A stretch of 64,000 bases of DNA from Cyanobium sp. NS01 (GCF_014280235.1 NZ_CP047940.1:248001-312000); one strand, 5' to 3'; counted from the stretch's first letter, positions 28,585 through 38,040 are shown. Numbers and translations are program-made. Notes: a model not told the origin generated them from the sequence alone.

Positions 28585-28928
28585 CTAAGTAACGATGCAA
28601 TCCACCGGCGGCGGCGGCGACAACCCTTGATCGCAATCAGGAAGTCGGCGCCCTGCTCCGCAAGGAAGAGAAAAGCGGGCGATTCCCGTGCAGGGCTTCC
28701 GCCTGCACCAGCACGTCGCTGAGCTCGATCTCGCTGAGAGGCCATTTGAGGTCGGCTGTCTCGCTGCTCTCGTCAGTGGCATAGGTGGTCTGGGCAATCG
28801 CCACCCCCAGTTGGGGGGATACAGGCTTACCTGAGTAAAGAACGGCGCTGCGGCACCAGGCGCCTGATCGATCGAGCTGTGCGCTTCTTGCCGTCGCAGA
28901 AGAGAGTGTCAACGCCATTCGCCAGGGT
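28585..28928 (-). pseudogene. diverged ISAs1-family transposase relic
   Basis: A distant relative of copies A-C: QLGVAIAQTTYATDESSE, then SDVLVQAEALHGNRPLF, followed in the -1 frame by LFLAEQGADFLIAIK. The frame break falls at exactly the same codon as in A-C. Upstream, other frameshifts disrupt the DGK motif. Not functional. Confidence 0.8.
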
Positions 28929-29324
28929 GGACTGCCTGCTCCTCCACTGGAGCAGCAGGGTGATCAGATCAACAGCGTGGTCAGGCTGGCCATGACGGGA
29001 GAGTCGGGCATGGAAAAAGACAATTCCCGTGGCCCGAATCCCATACCGAAGGAATCAGCCAGGCCAATTTAGCCATGCAGTTAATCGACCCTGTGACCTG
29101 AGCAGGTTGCCCAGAGGCGTGACCAACTGGCGGGCTCCCGAGAACACCACCGGGACGAAACAACTGAAATCGGGCATTCCGGGCCGCTGAATCACCGAAA
29201 TCCGCCCCATACTGCGAATAATCGGCTCGCGGGATGGGAAACCGCAGCCTCTCAGGCGATTATCCCGTAAACTCATAAGGGCTGGTTCAGTTTTTAGGTC
29301 CACGTCACGACCACCAAACAAACC
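28929..29324. other. about 400 bases without a recognisable gene
   Basis: Short open frames exist on the minus strand but none resembles a known protein. The right end carries CAAACAAACC (29315-29324), half of the split duplication of ISAs1 copies B and C. Confidence 0.4.
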
Positions 29325-30583
29325 CAGGGCCTATTAGAAGTCTGTCTCAATAGCCCTGGCCGGGGCCTCCCGCCTACGGTGTCGTGCGCGGGACCCGCTC
29401 TTGACCCTTGGCCTCTGAGCCCGCCACCACGCCTGCTGCAGCAGGCGATCTGATCAGTTTTCTCCAGGCGCTGCCGGACTGCCGCATGCGACGTGGCATC
29501 CGCTTCCCCCAGTGGTGGATGCTGCTGGTGGCGATCCTCGCGATCCTCAGCGGCCAGGGCTCGCTGGTGGGGATGGAGCGCTTTGCCAAACGGCATCGCC
29601 AGACGCTCAACGAACTGCTGGGTACTGATTTCGGCAAGTCGCCGTCGGATTCGACCTTCCGGTTGCTGCTGGCCCAGCTGGATGTGGCGGGCTTTGAAAC
29701 CCTGCTCCGCGACTGGATGGCGGCCCAGACGGGCGTGGCCGAGGAGCTCGACACCCTGGTGTGTGACGGCAAGACGCTGCGGGGCTCCATCGATGAAACC
29801 GCCTCCGGCGCAGCGAAGTTCATTGCCCAGGTGAGCCTCTACTCCCAATCGCTGGGCGTGGCAATCGCCCAGACCACCTACGCCACCGATGCCAGTGGCG
29901 AGATCCAGGCGCTGCGCCAGCTGCTGGAGGCCGTCGAGCTCGACGGGGTGCTGGTGCAGGCCGACGCGCTGCATGCCAACCGCCCTTTTTCCTCTACCTC
30001 GCCCAGCGCGGCGCCGACTTCCTGATCGCCGTCAAACACAGCCGCCGCAAGGGGTTTCGGCTGATCAGAGACCGGCTCACCTATGGCCGGCGAATCCCGT
30101 GGCGCACCAGCAGACGGGAGCTGAAACGGGGCCGTGACATCACCTGGACCCTGCGGGCGATGCCTGCGCCGGAGTGGGTGGTGGAGCAGTGGCCGGGCAG
30201 CGCGACAATCATCGCCGTGCGCAGCCATGGCATCCGTGATGGCAAGGCGACAGACGAGACCCGTTACTACGTCTCAAGTCTGCGGACCGGAGCCATGGCC
30301 CTGTTGCGGCACGTCAGAGACCGCTGGTCAATCGAGAACAGCTGGCACTGGGTGCGCGACGTGCCGCTAAGGGAAGACGCCCACCGCTACCGGGAGGACA
30401 ACGGCGTCCAGATCCTGGCCACCCTCCGCAGCCTGGCGATCAATGCCCTGCGGCTCGATGGGATCTGGTCGATCACCGAGGGCATCGCCGCCCTGGCTCA
30501 CGACATCAAGGGACTGCTCAGACTGCTGGGGTGGCGGGAACCGGCGGAAGAACGACCCTCAGGGTGACTTCTAATAGACCCTG
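29325..30583 (+). mobile_element. ISAs1-family insertion sequence, copy C
   Basis: 1259 bp, opposite orientation to A and B. Left flank CAAACAAACC is the inverse of the left flank of copy B, and right flank ACCTCCTGGC the inverse of the right flank of copy B. Confidence 0.95.
29408..30567 (+). CDS. ISAs1 transposase, two frames (copy C)
   Basis: First frame 29408-30025 (TTG start, catalytic Asp in CDGKTLRGS and QADALH). The second frame runs to 30567 and carries the Glu in WSIENSWHW. The junction is at ~29981-29990, CGC CCT TTT TCC. The protein is the same as in A and B. Confidence 0.8.
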
Positions 30584-30754
30584 ACCTCCTGGCGGCTGCC
30601 GGTTCGTCGTTTGGACATGTACAGCGCAATCTGTTGAGCGGTGAGGGGAGCAGGCATGGCCCGGTGCCCTGCGCATGGCAACCGGATTCAGCGCAGCCCC
30701 TCAAGAGCGGTCAACCTGATTGGCGCGACCCCTCAACCAGATTGTCGCCGGATA
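30584..30754 (-). repeat. IS21 left end and first codons of istA
   Basis: Terminus TATCCGGCGACAATCTGG read inward from 30754, then CAATCAGGTTGACC, matching the right end at 18215. The istA start is ATG at 30657 (MPAPLTAQQIALYMSKRRTG), cut at 30584 by ISAs1 copy C. The target half GAGCCG is at 30755-30760 (minus strand). Confidence 0.85.
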
Positions 30755-31302
30755 CGGCTCCAAACGTCGACCACCAGATAGAGGTACAGCCACACACCCC
30801 GCACCGTGGTCGGCAGGAAGCTGATGTCCCACGACCAGAGCGCATTGGGGCGATCCGCCCGTAGACGCGGCACGGAGCGCGGTTCCTGCGGCAGCCGGGC
30901 CCGCCCGCGGCGGTGGCACTGCCCTGCCTGGTGCAACACCCGATAGAAGCTGCTCTCGGAGCCGATATAGAGGCCCTGATCCGCCAGAGCTGGCACGATC
31001 TGTCCCGGCGGCAGCGAGGCGTACTCCGGCTGGTTGCAGGTGAGCAGGATCCGCTGGCGCTCCTCCTCGTTCAGGCGGTGAGCGACGTCGCGGAGGCTGC
31101 CTTTACGGCGGTCCTCACCGTCCCCATCACCACCAAAGGCCTTCCGCCAGCGTTTGAGGGTGCGCAGGCAGATGCCGATCTCACAGCAGGCACTCACCAG
31201 GCCGGCGCCAGCGGCATTGGCCTCGCCGATCAGCTCGATCACCTTCCGCCGGTGCGCGGCGCTGGTCAGCCTTCCTCGTCCTGCGAGCAGAAGGCCTCCC
31301 AC
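30755..31302 (-). pseudogene. IS3-like transposase OrfB, N-terminal half
   Basis: RGRLTSAAHRRKVIELIGEA, EIGICLRTLKRWRK and ALWSWDISFLPTTVRGVW, the last with the first catalytic Asp, then LYLVVDVWSR, where the IS21 target begins. The C-terminal half, starting SRKVVAWDLAEV, is at 18216-20063. The two join without loss at the 6-bp GAGCCG. Confidence 0.85.
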
Positions 31303-31775
31303 TATTTTCGCAGCACCAGCAAGGCCGCCGCCTCCGCCAGGGCCTTCTCCTTGCGCTGCAGCTCCTTTTTGAGGGCCTTGATCTCCCGCTGGTCCTGGGC
31401 GCGGAGCTTCTCGAGTTCCTTCTGCTCGGCCATCGTCAGCACCGGCTTGGCGTTGGCATCGGTGGCGGCCTGGCGCCAGCGGCTCACCTGCACAGGAAAC
31501 AGACCCCGCTCCCGGCAGTAGGCGCTGAGCTCAGTGGCGTTCAACCCAGCCGTCTCCAGCACCACCGTGAACTTGTCGGCAGCGCTACCCCCTGCGTCAG
31601 GGTCCTTCTCGGATGCCGGCACCACCTCTCCCTGCAACCGCCAGGTCTTCCTCCATTTGTAGAGGGTGATCATGTGGATGCCCAGCTCCTCTGAAATCCG
31701 GGCCACGCTCTGCCTGTGCGGCGGGCTCATCCGCCTCCTCACATCAGCCTTGATGGCCTCGCTGTATCGGCGCAT
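31303..31775 (-). pseudogene. IS3-like OrfA, nonsense codon near the C-terminus
   Basis: 157 residues: MRRYSEAIKADVRRRMSPPH, HTH RISEELGIHMITLYKWRK, a second HTH-like NATELSAYCRERGLFPVQVS and a long coiled coil (QKELEKLRAQDQREIKALKK). TAG follows LVLRK; past it the same frame continues WEAFCSQDEEG and stops, so the original protein had ~12 more residues. Confidence 0.8.
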
Positions 31776-31791
31776 TGATCATCTCCTCAAG

Positions 31792-31841
31792 CCCCCGGGT
31801 GTACTGATGAGAGGGGTGACATCTTTCGTGAACCCGGGGGG
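31792..31841. repeat. 50-bp IS-terminal element
   Basis: CCCCCGG at one end and CCGGGGGG at the other, with GGGTGACATCTTTC in the middle. It marks the left terminus of the IS3-like element whose orfA starts at 31775. A near-identical 50 bp (about five mismatches) is at 36052-36101 inside another istB. Confidence 0.75.
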
Positions 31842-32060
31842 ACTTCGAACGAGCACAACCAATGACTAAGCCGGTATTTCGGCATCTATAAGTGGCGCAG
31901 GTGCCACATGATTCTGGCTAGCCTCAAGCCATGGTAGTCGCTTCAATAAATTTCAGTTGGTGTAAATGTTGGCAAAATGAAAACATCGCAAAACCTACTT
32001 TTCGCCATTGACAAATGAGCAGCTTATCGACACACAACACTGCACTTGCTGCAAACCAAA

Positions 32061-33062
32061 TTAAGATTCAGCTTCATACTTGTCCACATTTCTAAATCCT
32101 TCTCCTTTGAATATGCAGACATCTGCGTCAATTGCAGGATCTAAGCTTGCTATTTTGGAGGACGAGTAGTCCAGCCATCCAATCAACTTATCGACTTGGA
32201 TATTATGTGTTTTCAGATGGCGAATCAGATCATTTAATGCGAGATAGACGGCTACTTGATCTCCGTAGTAGTATGTGAATAGACGAGTGAAGACTGGATC
32301 TGATTTCTTCCCGTGCATATAGAGCACTATTCTCCTAAGCAGGTCTTCTCCAGTCAATGTATGGCGGAGCGCGAGTCCACCCTTAATCACATGAAATGGG
32401 ATGTCCAACCCTAATCGATTAGCATGCGTATGGGGCTTGATAGATGACAGGTCTGCTGTGCAAGAAAGAGTGCTTGGGAAGTCTGCTCTCGTAATCTTTC
32501 CCATGGAGTTGAATGTGGCGATTATTTCCGAATTGGGATACGACTTGCGGAGGCTAGCACCGAAGTCGCTCTTGACAGCAATGTCCAAGTCGGCAGTGAT
32601 AACATATCGATCTGTCTGATTCCGCCTCTCCCGAAATGAACTTAGCGCCGAAAGAGCGTAGAAGTAGCGCAAGCTTTTTATGTAGTTTATGGAATACTCT
32701 CTGCGGGATTGCGGTGTTAATGATGAGAGGATTCTGGAAAGGCGAGGTTGGGTGCAGCAATAAATAAATACACGCTTGCTTCGCGCCTCTTGGTTTAGTT
32801 CTTCTAGATAGTCTATCGTGGGAATTTCTGACTCGGGCGAGAAAAGGAAAATTGCCGTAGCAATGGAGCAATCCGTTATAGAATCTAAGTATCTAGGCAG
32901 ATTTCTCTCCAGAAATCTTCTATCAGCTGCGCATATAATTAAGTCGTTTCCAGCAAGCTCATGAAGTGGAGCAGGCTTGTAGCAAAGCTTTGGAGCTATG
33001 GTGCCTTGCACATCCTTTGGAGTGCGCCGCCAGTCGTCAAGAAAAAATGGTTTGTCTTGCAT
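32061..33062 (-). CDS. hypothetical protein, low GC, glycosyltransferase-like DxD
   Basis: 333 residues with far lower GC than the rest. It starts MQDKPFFLDDWRRTPKDVQG. VITADLDIAVKSDFG holds a DLD that could be a GT-A metal site, and LNDLIRHLKTHNIQVDKLIG is helical. No membrane segment. I do not recognise the family, so transferase activity is only a suggestion. Flanked by IS material on the right and the IS3-like element on the left; recent acquisition is likely. Confidence 0.65.
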   Translation of the reverse strand: MQDKPFFLDDWRRTPKDVQGTIAPKLCYKPAPLHELAGNDLIICAADRRFLERNLPRYLDSITDCSIATAIFLFSPESEIPTIDYLEELNQEARSKRVFIYCCTQPRLSRILSSLTPQSRREYSINYIKSLRYFYALSALSSFRERRNQTDRYVITADLDIAVKSDFGASLRKSYPNSEIIATFNSMGKITRADFPSTLSCTADLSSIKPHTHANRLGLDIPFHVIKGGLALRHTLTGEDLLRRIVLYMHGKKSDPVFTRLFTYYYGDQVAVYLALNDLIRHLKTHNIQVDKLIGWLDYSSSKIASLDPAIDADVCIFKGEGFRNVDKYEAES

Positions 33063-33208
33063 TTGTCCAAAATATCTACAAGTTTAACTTAGCCTTCGCC
33101 CGACAGCCCACCCTACACCCTGCTTTAGTCGCTTATTCAAGTGTCACAAAAAGCCCAATCCGCACCAAACTCTATGCTATAAATTAATATTATTCATCAA
33201 ATAAGCTT

Positions 33209-33508
33209 GTGAGCTACCGCTACGAATGCCGGAAAATAGATTCTGGGTTATTAGTTTTCTTTGCAACTGAGAATGATTTAGTTTCGGATGCACAATCCAA
33301 AGCAGAGGCAAAGTGGAAGTCCAAATATGCTGAACATAGACTGATTTCTGATGGGGTAACACATAATCTCGACATTTCTTTGCAACAACTCGGCATTCTT
33401 GATGAAAACCAAAGGCGCAAAATTATTGAAATCCTCACCAACTGCGGAATGATTTACGGACAGCTTAGAAAAAACAAAATTTCTATTAAGCCAATTCAAG
33501 GATATTAA
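33209..33508 (+). CDS. hypothetical protein, low GC
   Basis: 99 residues from a GTG: SYRYECRKIDSGLLVFFATE, then KAEAKWKSKYAEHRLIS and QRRKIIEILTNCGMIYGQLR. Mixed alpha/beta, basic, no known domain. AT-rich, divergent from the 32061 gene with 146 bases between, and no clear ribosome site. Could be part of the same acquired unit. Confidence 0.45.
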   Translation: MSYRYECRKIDSGLLVFFATENDLVSDAQSKAEAKWKSKYAEHRLISDGVTHNLDISLQQLGILDENQRRKIIEILTNCGMIYGQLRKNKISIKPIQGY

Positions 33509-33684
33509 TTTTTAATTTAGACTATCTGTTCAGCCTGGGCAATTTCTACCATAAAGTGATTCTCGGCTTTCTGTCCTGTCGAGAGCTGTATGGATGCTGC
33601 CTGAGTGGGTCTGGTTTTTCTGGACAGGTCCCATCGTTAACCTCTGAGGTGGGGTACTTACTGCCCCTGAGAAGGCTCCCACCA

Positions 33685-33780
33685 ATGAGCAAGAGAAGCA
33701 CCCATAGCCCCGAGTTCAAGACCAGTGTCGCCATGGTGGAGGCGATCTGTGTCCGCAAGACGATCCAGGATAAGCCCTCC
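33685..33780 (+). pseudogene. IS3-family OrfA, N-terminal relic
   Basis: MSKRSTHSPEFKTSVAMVEA, then RKTIQD, the usual start of IS3-group OrfA proteins, cut after ~30 codons. Upstream TGGTTTTTCTGGACAGG may be its terminal repeat. Confidence 0.65.
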
Positions 33781-33969
33781 AGCTTTTGTGTCGAAAGATG
33801 GATATGCATATATCTTGACGTGCCACTCGTGTGGCTCTGTGAAGGAAGTGCTGCTGGACGCACTGAACGCCACAGAGATACAAAATCTAGGAGTTTGTTG
33901 CTGATAGAGCAGGGGGCCACCGTCACGGAGCGGCGTCCCATGGAGTGGTGTAACTCGGGAGGATCAGCA

Positions 33970-34232
33970 CCGGCGTAGCATGAAGAACCGCTGCAAGGTC
34001 AACGTGCTGGCTGCACTGACGAATCTGTTCCTTGCGCGTCGTCAGCTGCTTGCGACTCCATGATAAGGGGCGTGGTGTGCCCGAATGAGGCTATTCACGG
34101 GTGCAAGGTAGCGACAAGAAGCATAAGATCACCTTGATTGGGTACAGATCAATCTCTGAGAACATCTGGAGGAGCAATCCGGCTATGTCTGATGTAAGGA
34201 TCCGCTCAAGCCCTTGTTTCTCAGAGCTTCCA
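33970..34232 (+). mobile_element. IS5-family element, 3' remnant
   Basis: Last 28 codons of an IS5 transposase (MKNRCKVNVLAALTNLFLAR, ending LLATP) followed by non-coding DNA matching 14184-14350 inverted, down to the shared terminus CTCAGAGCTTCC. Confidence 0.75.
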
Positions 34233-34334
34233 TAGAACAACCAAGCGCAACGGGGCACCCAAGCAAAACCTCTCATTTTAGGGCACCTCGAAAAATCTAT
34301 ACCGCTCTCTGCCATCCCGTGAAATAGGCAATAG

Positions 34335-35405
34335 TGGGGTTCCCCCGATTCCGTGGACACTGATCAGGGGTTCGCAGGGGTGAGTGTAGAGGTCGCGATG
34401 AACCTCTGCTCACAGTCGATCGGACTGATGTAACCGATCGTTGAATGGCGCCGTTCGCGGTTGTAGTAACCCTCGATCCAGAAGGCCAGATCACGCTGGA
34501 GTTGCTGGGGAGAGATCAGCTCCTCTCGATTGTCATCGAGGTCCAACTCCAGCTTGAGGGTGGAGAAGAAGCTCTCCACCACGGCGTTGTCCCAGCAGCA
34601 TCCTTTGGCGGACATGCTGCAGACGATCTTCTGTTCTCTGAGCAGATCGCGGTAGTCGGTGGCCCGTTACTGCCCTGATCTGTATGGAGGAGCAGCTTCT
34701 CGGGCTCCACCTGGCGGTGGCCAAGGGCTCGGTTGAGAGCCTCGATCACCAGAGCGGCATCCATACGGCGATCCAGCTTCCAGCCGACGACCCGGCGGCT
34801 GAACAGGTCGATCCACACCGCCAGGTACCGCCAGCCGGCGCTGGTGCGGATGTAGGTGATGTCGCCGGCCCAGCAGCGGTTTGGAGGCGGCGGCGCGAAC
34901 TCCTGCTGCAGCAGGTTCTCCACCACCCCAGCAGCCCCGCCACTGCCCTTGGAGCCGGGCCGAAATGGCTTGCGCGTCCTGGCCCTGAGATCAGCACGGC
35001 GCATGAGCCGGGCGACACGGTGGCGCCCGATCGGATGCCCTGCAGCGCGCAGCTCCTGGTGGATCCGCGGGGATCCGTAGAAACCACGGTGCTCCCGGAA
35101 CACTGCCTCGATCTCAGCTGTGAGCCGAGCGTTCTCGGCCGCCCGCTTTCCCGGCGCCTCCTGCCGCTGCCGCCAGGCATAGAACCCGCTGCGGGCCACC
35201 CCCAGCTGTCGGCACAGCCAGGCCACCGAGTGTCGATCAGCAAGCTCATCGATCAGGCGAAACCTCTCGGCGGCAGCTGCTCCTTGGCAAAGTGCGCTGC
35301 CGCCAGCCTGAAAAAATCCTTCTCCCTCCTGAGCTCGCGGTTCTCCTTGCGGAGCCGGTTGAGCTCGGCGCGCTCCTCGCTGGTGAGGAGCCTGCCAGAT
35401 GTCAA
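34335..35405 (-). pseudogene. IS3-family element, OrfA tail and frameshifted OrfB
   Basis: OrfA tail (SEERAELNRLRKENRELRRE) at ~35285-35400. OrfB has IDELADRHSVAWLCRQLGVA, WAGDITYIRTSAGWRYLAVW (first Asp), LLLHTDQGS (second Asp), then a frame break at ~34665 where family QYRATDYR is garbled. It continues in another frame with CCWDNAVVESFFSTLK (catalytic Glu) to the stop at 34364. An IS end with GATTCCGTGGACACTG lies at ~34338-34366. 5' truncated. Confidence 0.8.
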
Positions 35406-35725
35406 CTACGTAGGCGGCTTTGTGCAATTACGTTGGCGGGTTCTTCCCGCCTTCTCCCCCCTGCCATGGCAGGGGGGAGGCGACATGAAAACTGAGCCAC
35501 CCTCAGTCGAGAAGACGGAGCACGGCTGGGGTTCCTTGATCGGCATCCGGCGGCGTCAATCCGGTTGGCCGGTGCCCCTGCTCAGCCTCTGCCCGATTGC
35601 TGCTACGGAGCGCACGAGCCGGTGGACCCCACAGTCCGCCGGCAGCGCGGAGCTCGTCACCGGCAGCTCGCGCCAGGGGTGTGGAGGCAGTTGGCGGGTA
35701 ATTGACGCCTGGTCCGGACGCCCAG

Positions 35726-36628
35726 TCAGCCAGCCACAGGTCGGTCTGTGCGTCTTGCCCGCTTGCGGCGGTAGCTCTCTCCATTGATCTGGATGATCGT
35801 GCTGTGATCCACCAGCCGGTCCACCGCTGCCACCGTCATGGCGCTGGTCGAGAAGACGTTCTCCCACTCACTGAACGGCTGGTTGCTGGTCACCAGAAAT
35901 GACCGGCGCTCGTAGCGGTGCATCACCAGCTCAAAGAGCACGGAGGTCTCGGCCTCGTCCTTGCGCACGTAGCCGATGTCGTCGATCACCAGCAGGGCGT
36001 AGCGGTCGAGCGAAGCTCGTTGACCACCTCGCCGTGCTGCGTAAGGAGGAGCCCCCGGATGTACTGATCAGATGGGTGACATCTTTCCTGAACCCGGGGG
36101 GCTCTTGGCGTCCTGCGTCAGCCGGGCCTCCAGGGCGTGCTGTGCCTGGGCCTTGGCCAGGGCGCTGATCAGCTCCATCGCGCCGACGTACTGGACGCTG
36201 TGACCCAGCCGCACCGCCTCCCGGCCCAGCGCCACCGCCAGGTGGGTCTTGCCCACACCCGGTGGGCCCAGCAACAGCAGCGTGTCGCCGTTGGCCACCC
36301 AGCGGCAGGTGGCCAGCTCACGGATCTGGGCCGGATCGAGCGACGGCTGCGCATCGAAATCGAACGCCTCCAGCGTCCGCACCTAGGGGAAGCGCGCCAG
36401 CCGCAGCGCCATCTCCATCCGCAGTTGGTCCTTGCGGGCGACCTCAGCGGCGCACAGCCAGGCCAGGGCCTCGCGCAGGTTCATCTCCCGCCTTGCCGCC
36501 TCCTCCAGCAGCGCATCCAGTCGATCGCGGATCGCCGGCAGCCGCAGGCGGGTGAGCATCGCCTCCAGCTCCTCGGTCGGCACCGGTGGCGTTGCCGGCG
36601 TGGATCGGTTTCGTGGGTTGGCGCTCAT
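35726..36628 (-). pseudogene. istB: IstB ATPase, nonsense codon and small insertion
   Basis: MSANPRNRSTPATPPVPTEE to MALRLARFP, then TAG at 36383 where Lys is expected (ARFPKVRTLEAF), then VRTLEAFDFDAQPSLDPAQI and Walker A LLGPPGVGKTHLAVAL. After LEARLTQDAKS an insertion of roughly 90 bp, including the 50-bp IS-terminal element, breaks the gene. It resumes with LDRYALLVIDDIGYVRK (Walker B) to the C-terminus. Confidence 0.85.
36052..36101. repeat. 50-bp IS-terminal element, second copy
   Basis: Matches 31792-31841 at about 45 of 50 positions, with CCCCCGG/CCGGGGGG ends, but here there is no adjacent IS. It interrupts istB. Confidence 0.7.
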
Positions 36629-37983
36629 GCCGCCACCTCCCCGATCACCTCGGCATAGACGGCCAGAGGCCGCGCCAGCTCCGAACTGCGGACCGTGCGC
36701 CGCTCTCGCTCCCGATCACGGGTCGCGCTGGCTTCCTGCAGCGATACCGCCGCCTCGCGCCGCTGCCGTTGCGGCACCAGTCCCGCCCAGTGCGCCTCGA
36801 TCACCTGGCGCCCTCGGCTGCCAGGCCGCAGCCGCCTGTGCTCGGCCACGATCCGGCCGCCGTGGCGGATCAGCAGGTGCTGATCCCGCACCAGCACGCT
36901 CACCCGCTGACGGATCAGCGACTGGGGCGCCGAGTACCAGTTCGCCTCCACCTCCACACAGCAGTCGCTGTGGACGATCCGCACCAGTTCCCGCTCGGCG
37001 AGGAACGACGGCTTGGCCTCCAGCGGCTGCAGCGCCTGGGCTTCCTCTCGCCGAAACCGCACCAGCGGCGCCTCGCCGGTGGTGCCGTGGATCCGCACGT
37101 CGGCCACCTCACGGGTCCAGCGCACCAGGTGAGCCTCCAGCGCCTCCCAGCTGCCGAACTCCCGGCCGGCCATCGCGTTCTTCTTGACGTACGCCACGCC
37201 CCGTTCATCCTTGCCTTTGGTCCGCGCCCGGTAGGGCCGGCAGGCACGGGGCTTGAAATCCCAGTACCGGGCGAAATCGTCCAGGCGCTGCGCGAATACC
37301 AGGATCTCCCGCTCCGGATCGTGCTGGCTCACCAACGCCCTCGCGTTATCCACCAGCACCTCCTTGGGCACCCCACCCCAGTGGCGGAACCCCTCCTCCA
37401 TCGCCTGGAGCCAGTGGTCCTGCTTCTCGCTGCGGAACGCCCGCACCAGCAGCCGGCGGGAGTACCCCAACGTCAGCACCGCCAGGTGCACCCGCACCCG
37501 CTCCCCGCCAATCCGCACCACGCATTGGCCAAAGTCCGCCTGCAGTTGCCGGCCCGGTGGGGTCTCAAAACGGACTGTGGCCAGGGCCGCGTTGCGCAGC
37601 TCCTGACGCCACGGCTCCACGGCACGCTCCACCGTCCGCAGGCTCACCGCGATCCCCTTCTCGCTGGCCAGCTCCTGGCGCACCACGTCGGCATTACCGC
37701 GGTGGGCCAGAAACCGCTCCTTGAGCCAGGCCCGCTGGCCATCGAGCAGGGAGTTGCGACTGGGCTTTCCGTAGGGCTGCCAGCCGCCCTGCCGCAGGTA
37801 CTTCCGCACCGTCTCCGGCGAGCAGCCCAGTTCCCTGGCAATCCGCCGCCGGCCCCAGCCCACTGCCGCCAACCGCTGCATCGCCTCCACGTCCTGAGGG
37901 GTCTGCACCGCCGTCTCCACAGACATCGGCTCCAGAGATGCCGCCCTGGCCGGCATCGGGACAGATGGGGAGTCGTGCTCCAC
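36625..37983 (-). CDS. istA: IS21-family transposase IstA (second element)
   Basis: 452 residues as written, or 433 from the ATG of MSVETAVQTPQDVEAM. HTH region VGWGRRRIARELGCSPETVR, catalytic Asp in QADFGQCVVRIGG, second Asp in VPKEVLVDNARALV, Glu in RTKGKDERGVAYVKK, then the C-terminal domain (EVEANWYSAPQSLIRQRVSV). The frame is intact and its stop overlaps the istB start by four bases, the usual IS21 layout. Transposition would still need IstB from elsewhere. Confidence 0.85.
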   Translation of the reverse strand: MEHDSPSVPMPARAASLEPMSVETAVQTPQDVEAMQRLAAVGWGRRRIARELGCSPETVRKYLRQGGWQPYGKPSRNSLLDGQRAWLKERFLAHRGNADVVRQELASEKGIAVSLRTVERAVEPWRQELRNAALATVRFETPPGRQLQADFGQCVVRIGGERVRVHLAVLTLGYSRRLLVRAFRSEKQDHWLQAMEEGFRHWGGVPKEVLVDNARALVSQHDPEREILVFAQRLDDFARYWDFKPRACRPYRARTKGKDERGVAYVKKNAMAGREFGSWEALEAHLVRWTREVADVRIHGTTGEAPLVRFRREEAQALQPLEAKPSFLAERELVRIVHSDCCVEVEANWYSAPQSLIRQRVSVLVRDQHLLIRHGGRIVAEHRRLRPGSRGRQVIEAHWAGLVPQRQRREAAVSLQEASATRDRERERRTVRSSELARPLAVYAEVIGEVAA

Positions 37984-38040
37984 GGGGTGGACCAGTTTTC
38001 GTGTCGCCGCAGGACCAGTGTTCGCTGTCGCCTGACAGCA

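Larger units (their letters stand above)
35474..38037 (-). mobile_element. IS21-family element, second copy, degraded
   Basis: Ends GGCGACATGAAAACTGAG at 35474 and, inverted, GGCGACACGAAAACTGG near 38015, with an outer repeat TGTCAGGCGACAGCG. Contains istA and a broken istB. It belongs to a different IS21 subgroup from the element split across 14.8-30.8 kb. Bases 35495-35725 between the end and the istB tail hold no other gene. Confidence 0.8.

Noticed and set aside
16388-30583. Composite transposon bounded by ISAs1 copies A and C
   Set aside because: Copy A has its own intact 10-bp duplication, and the outer flanks of A and C do not match. The cargo is not framed as a composite transposon.
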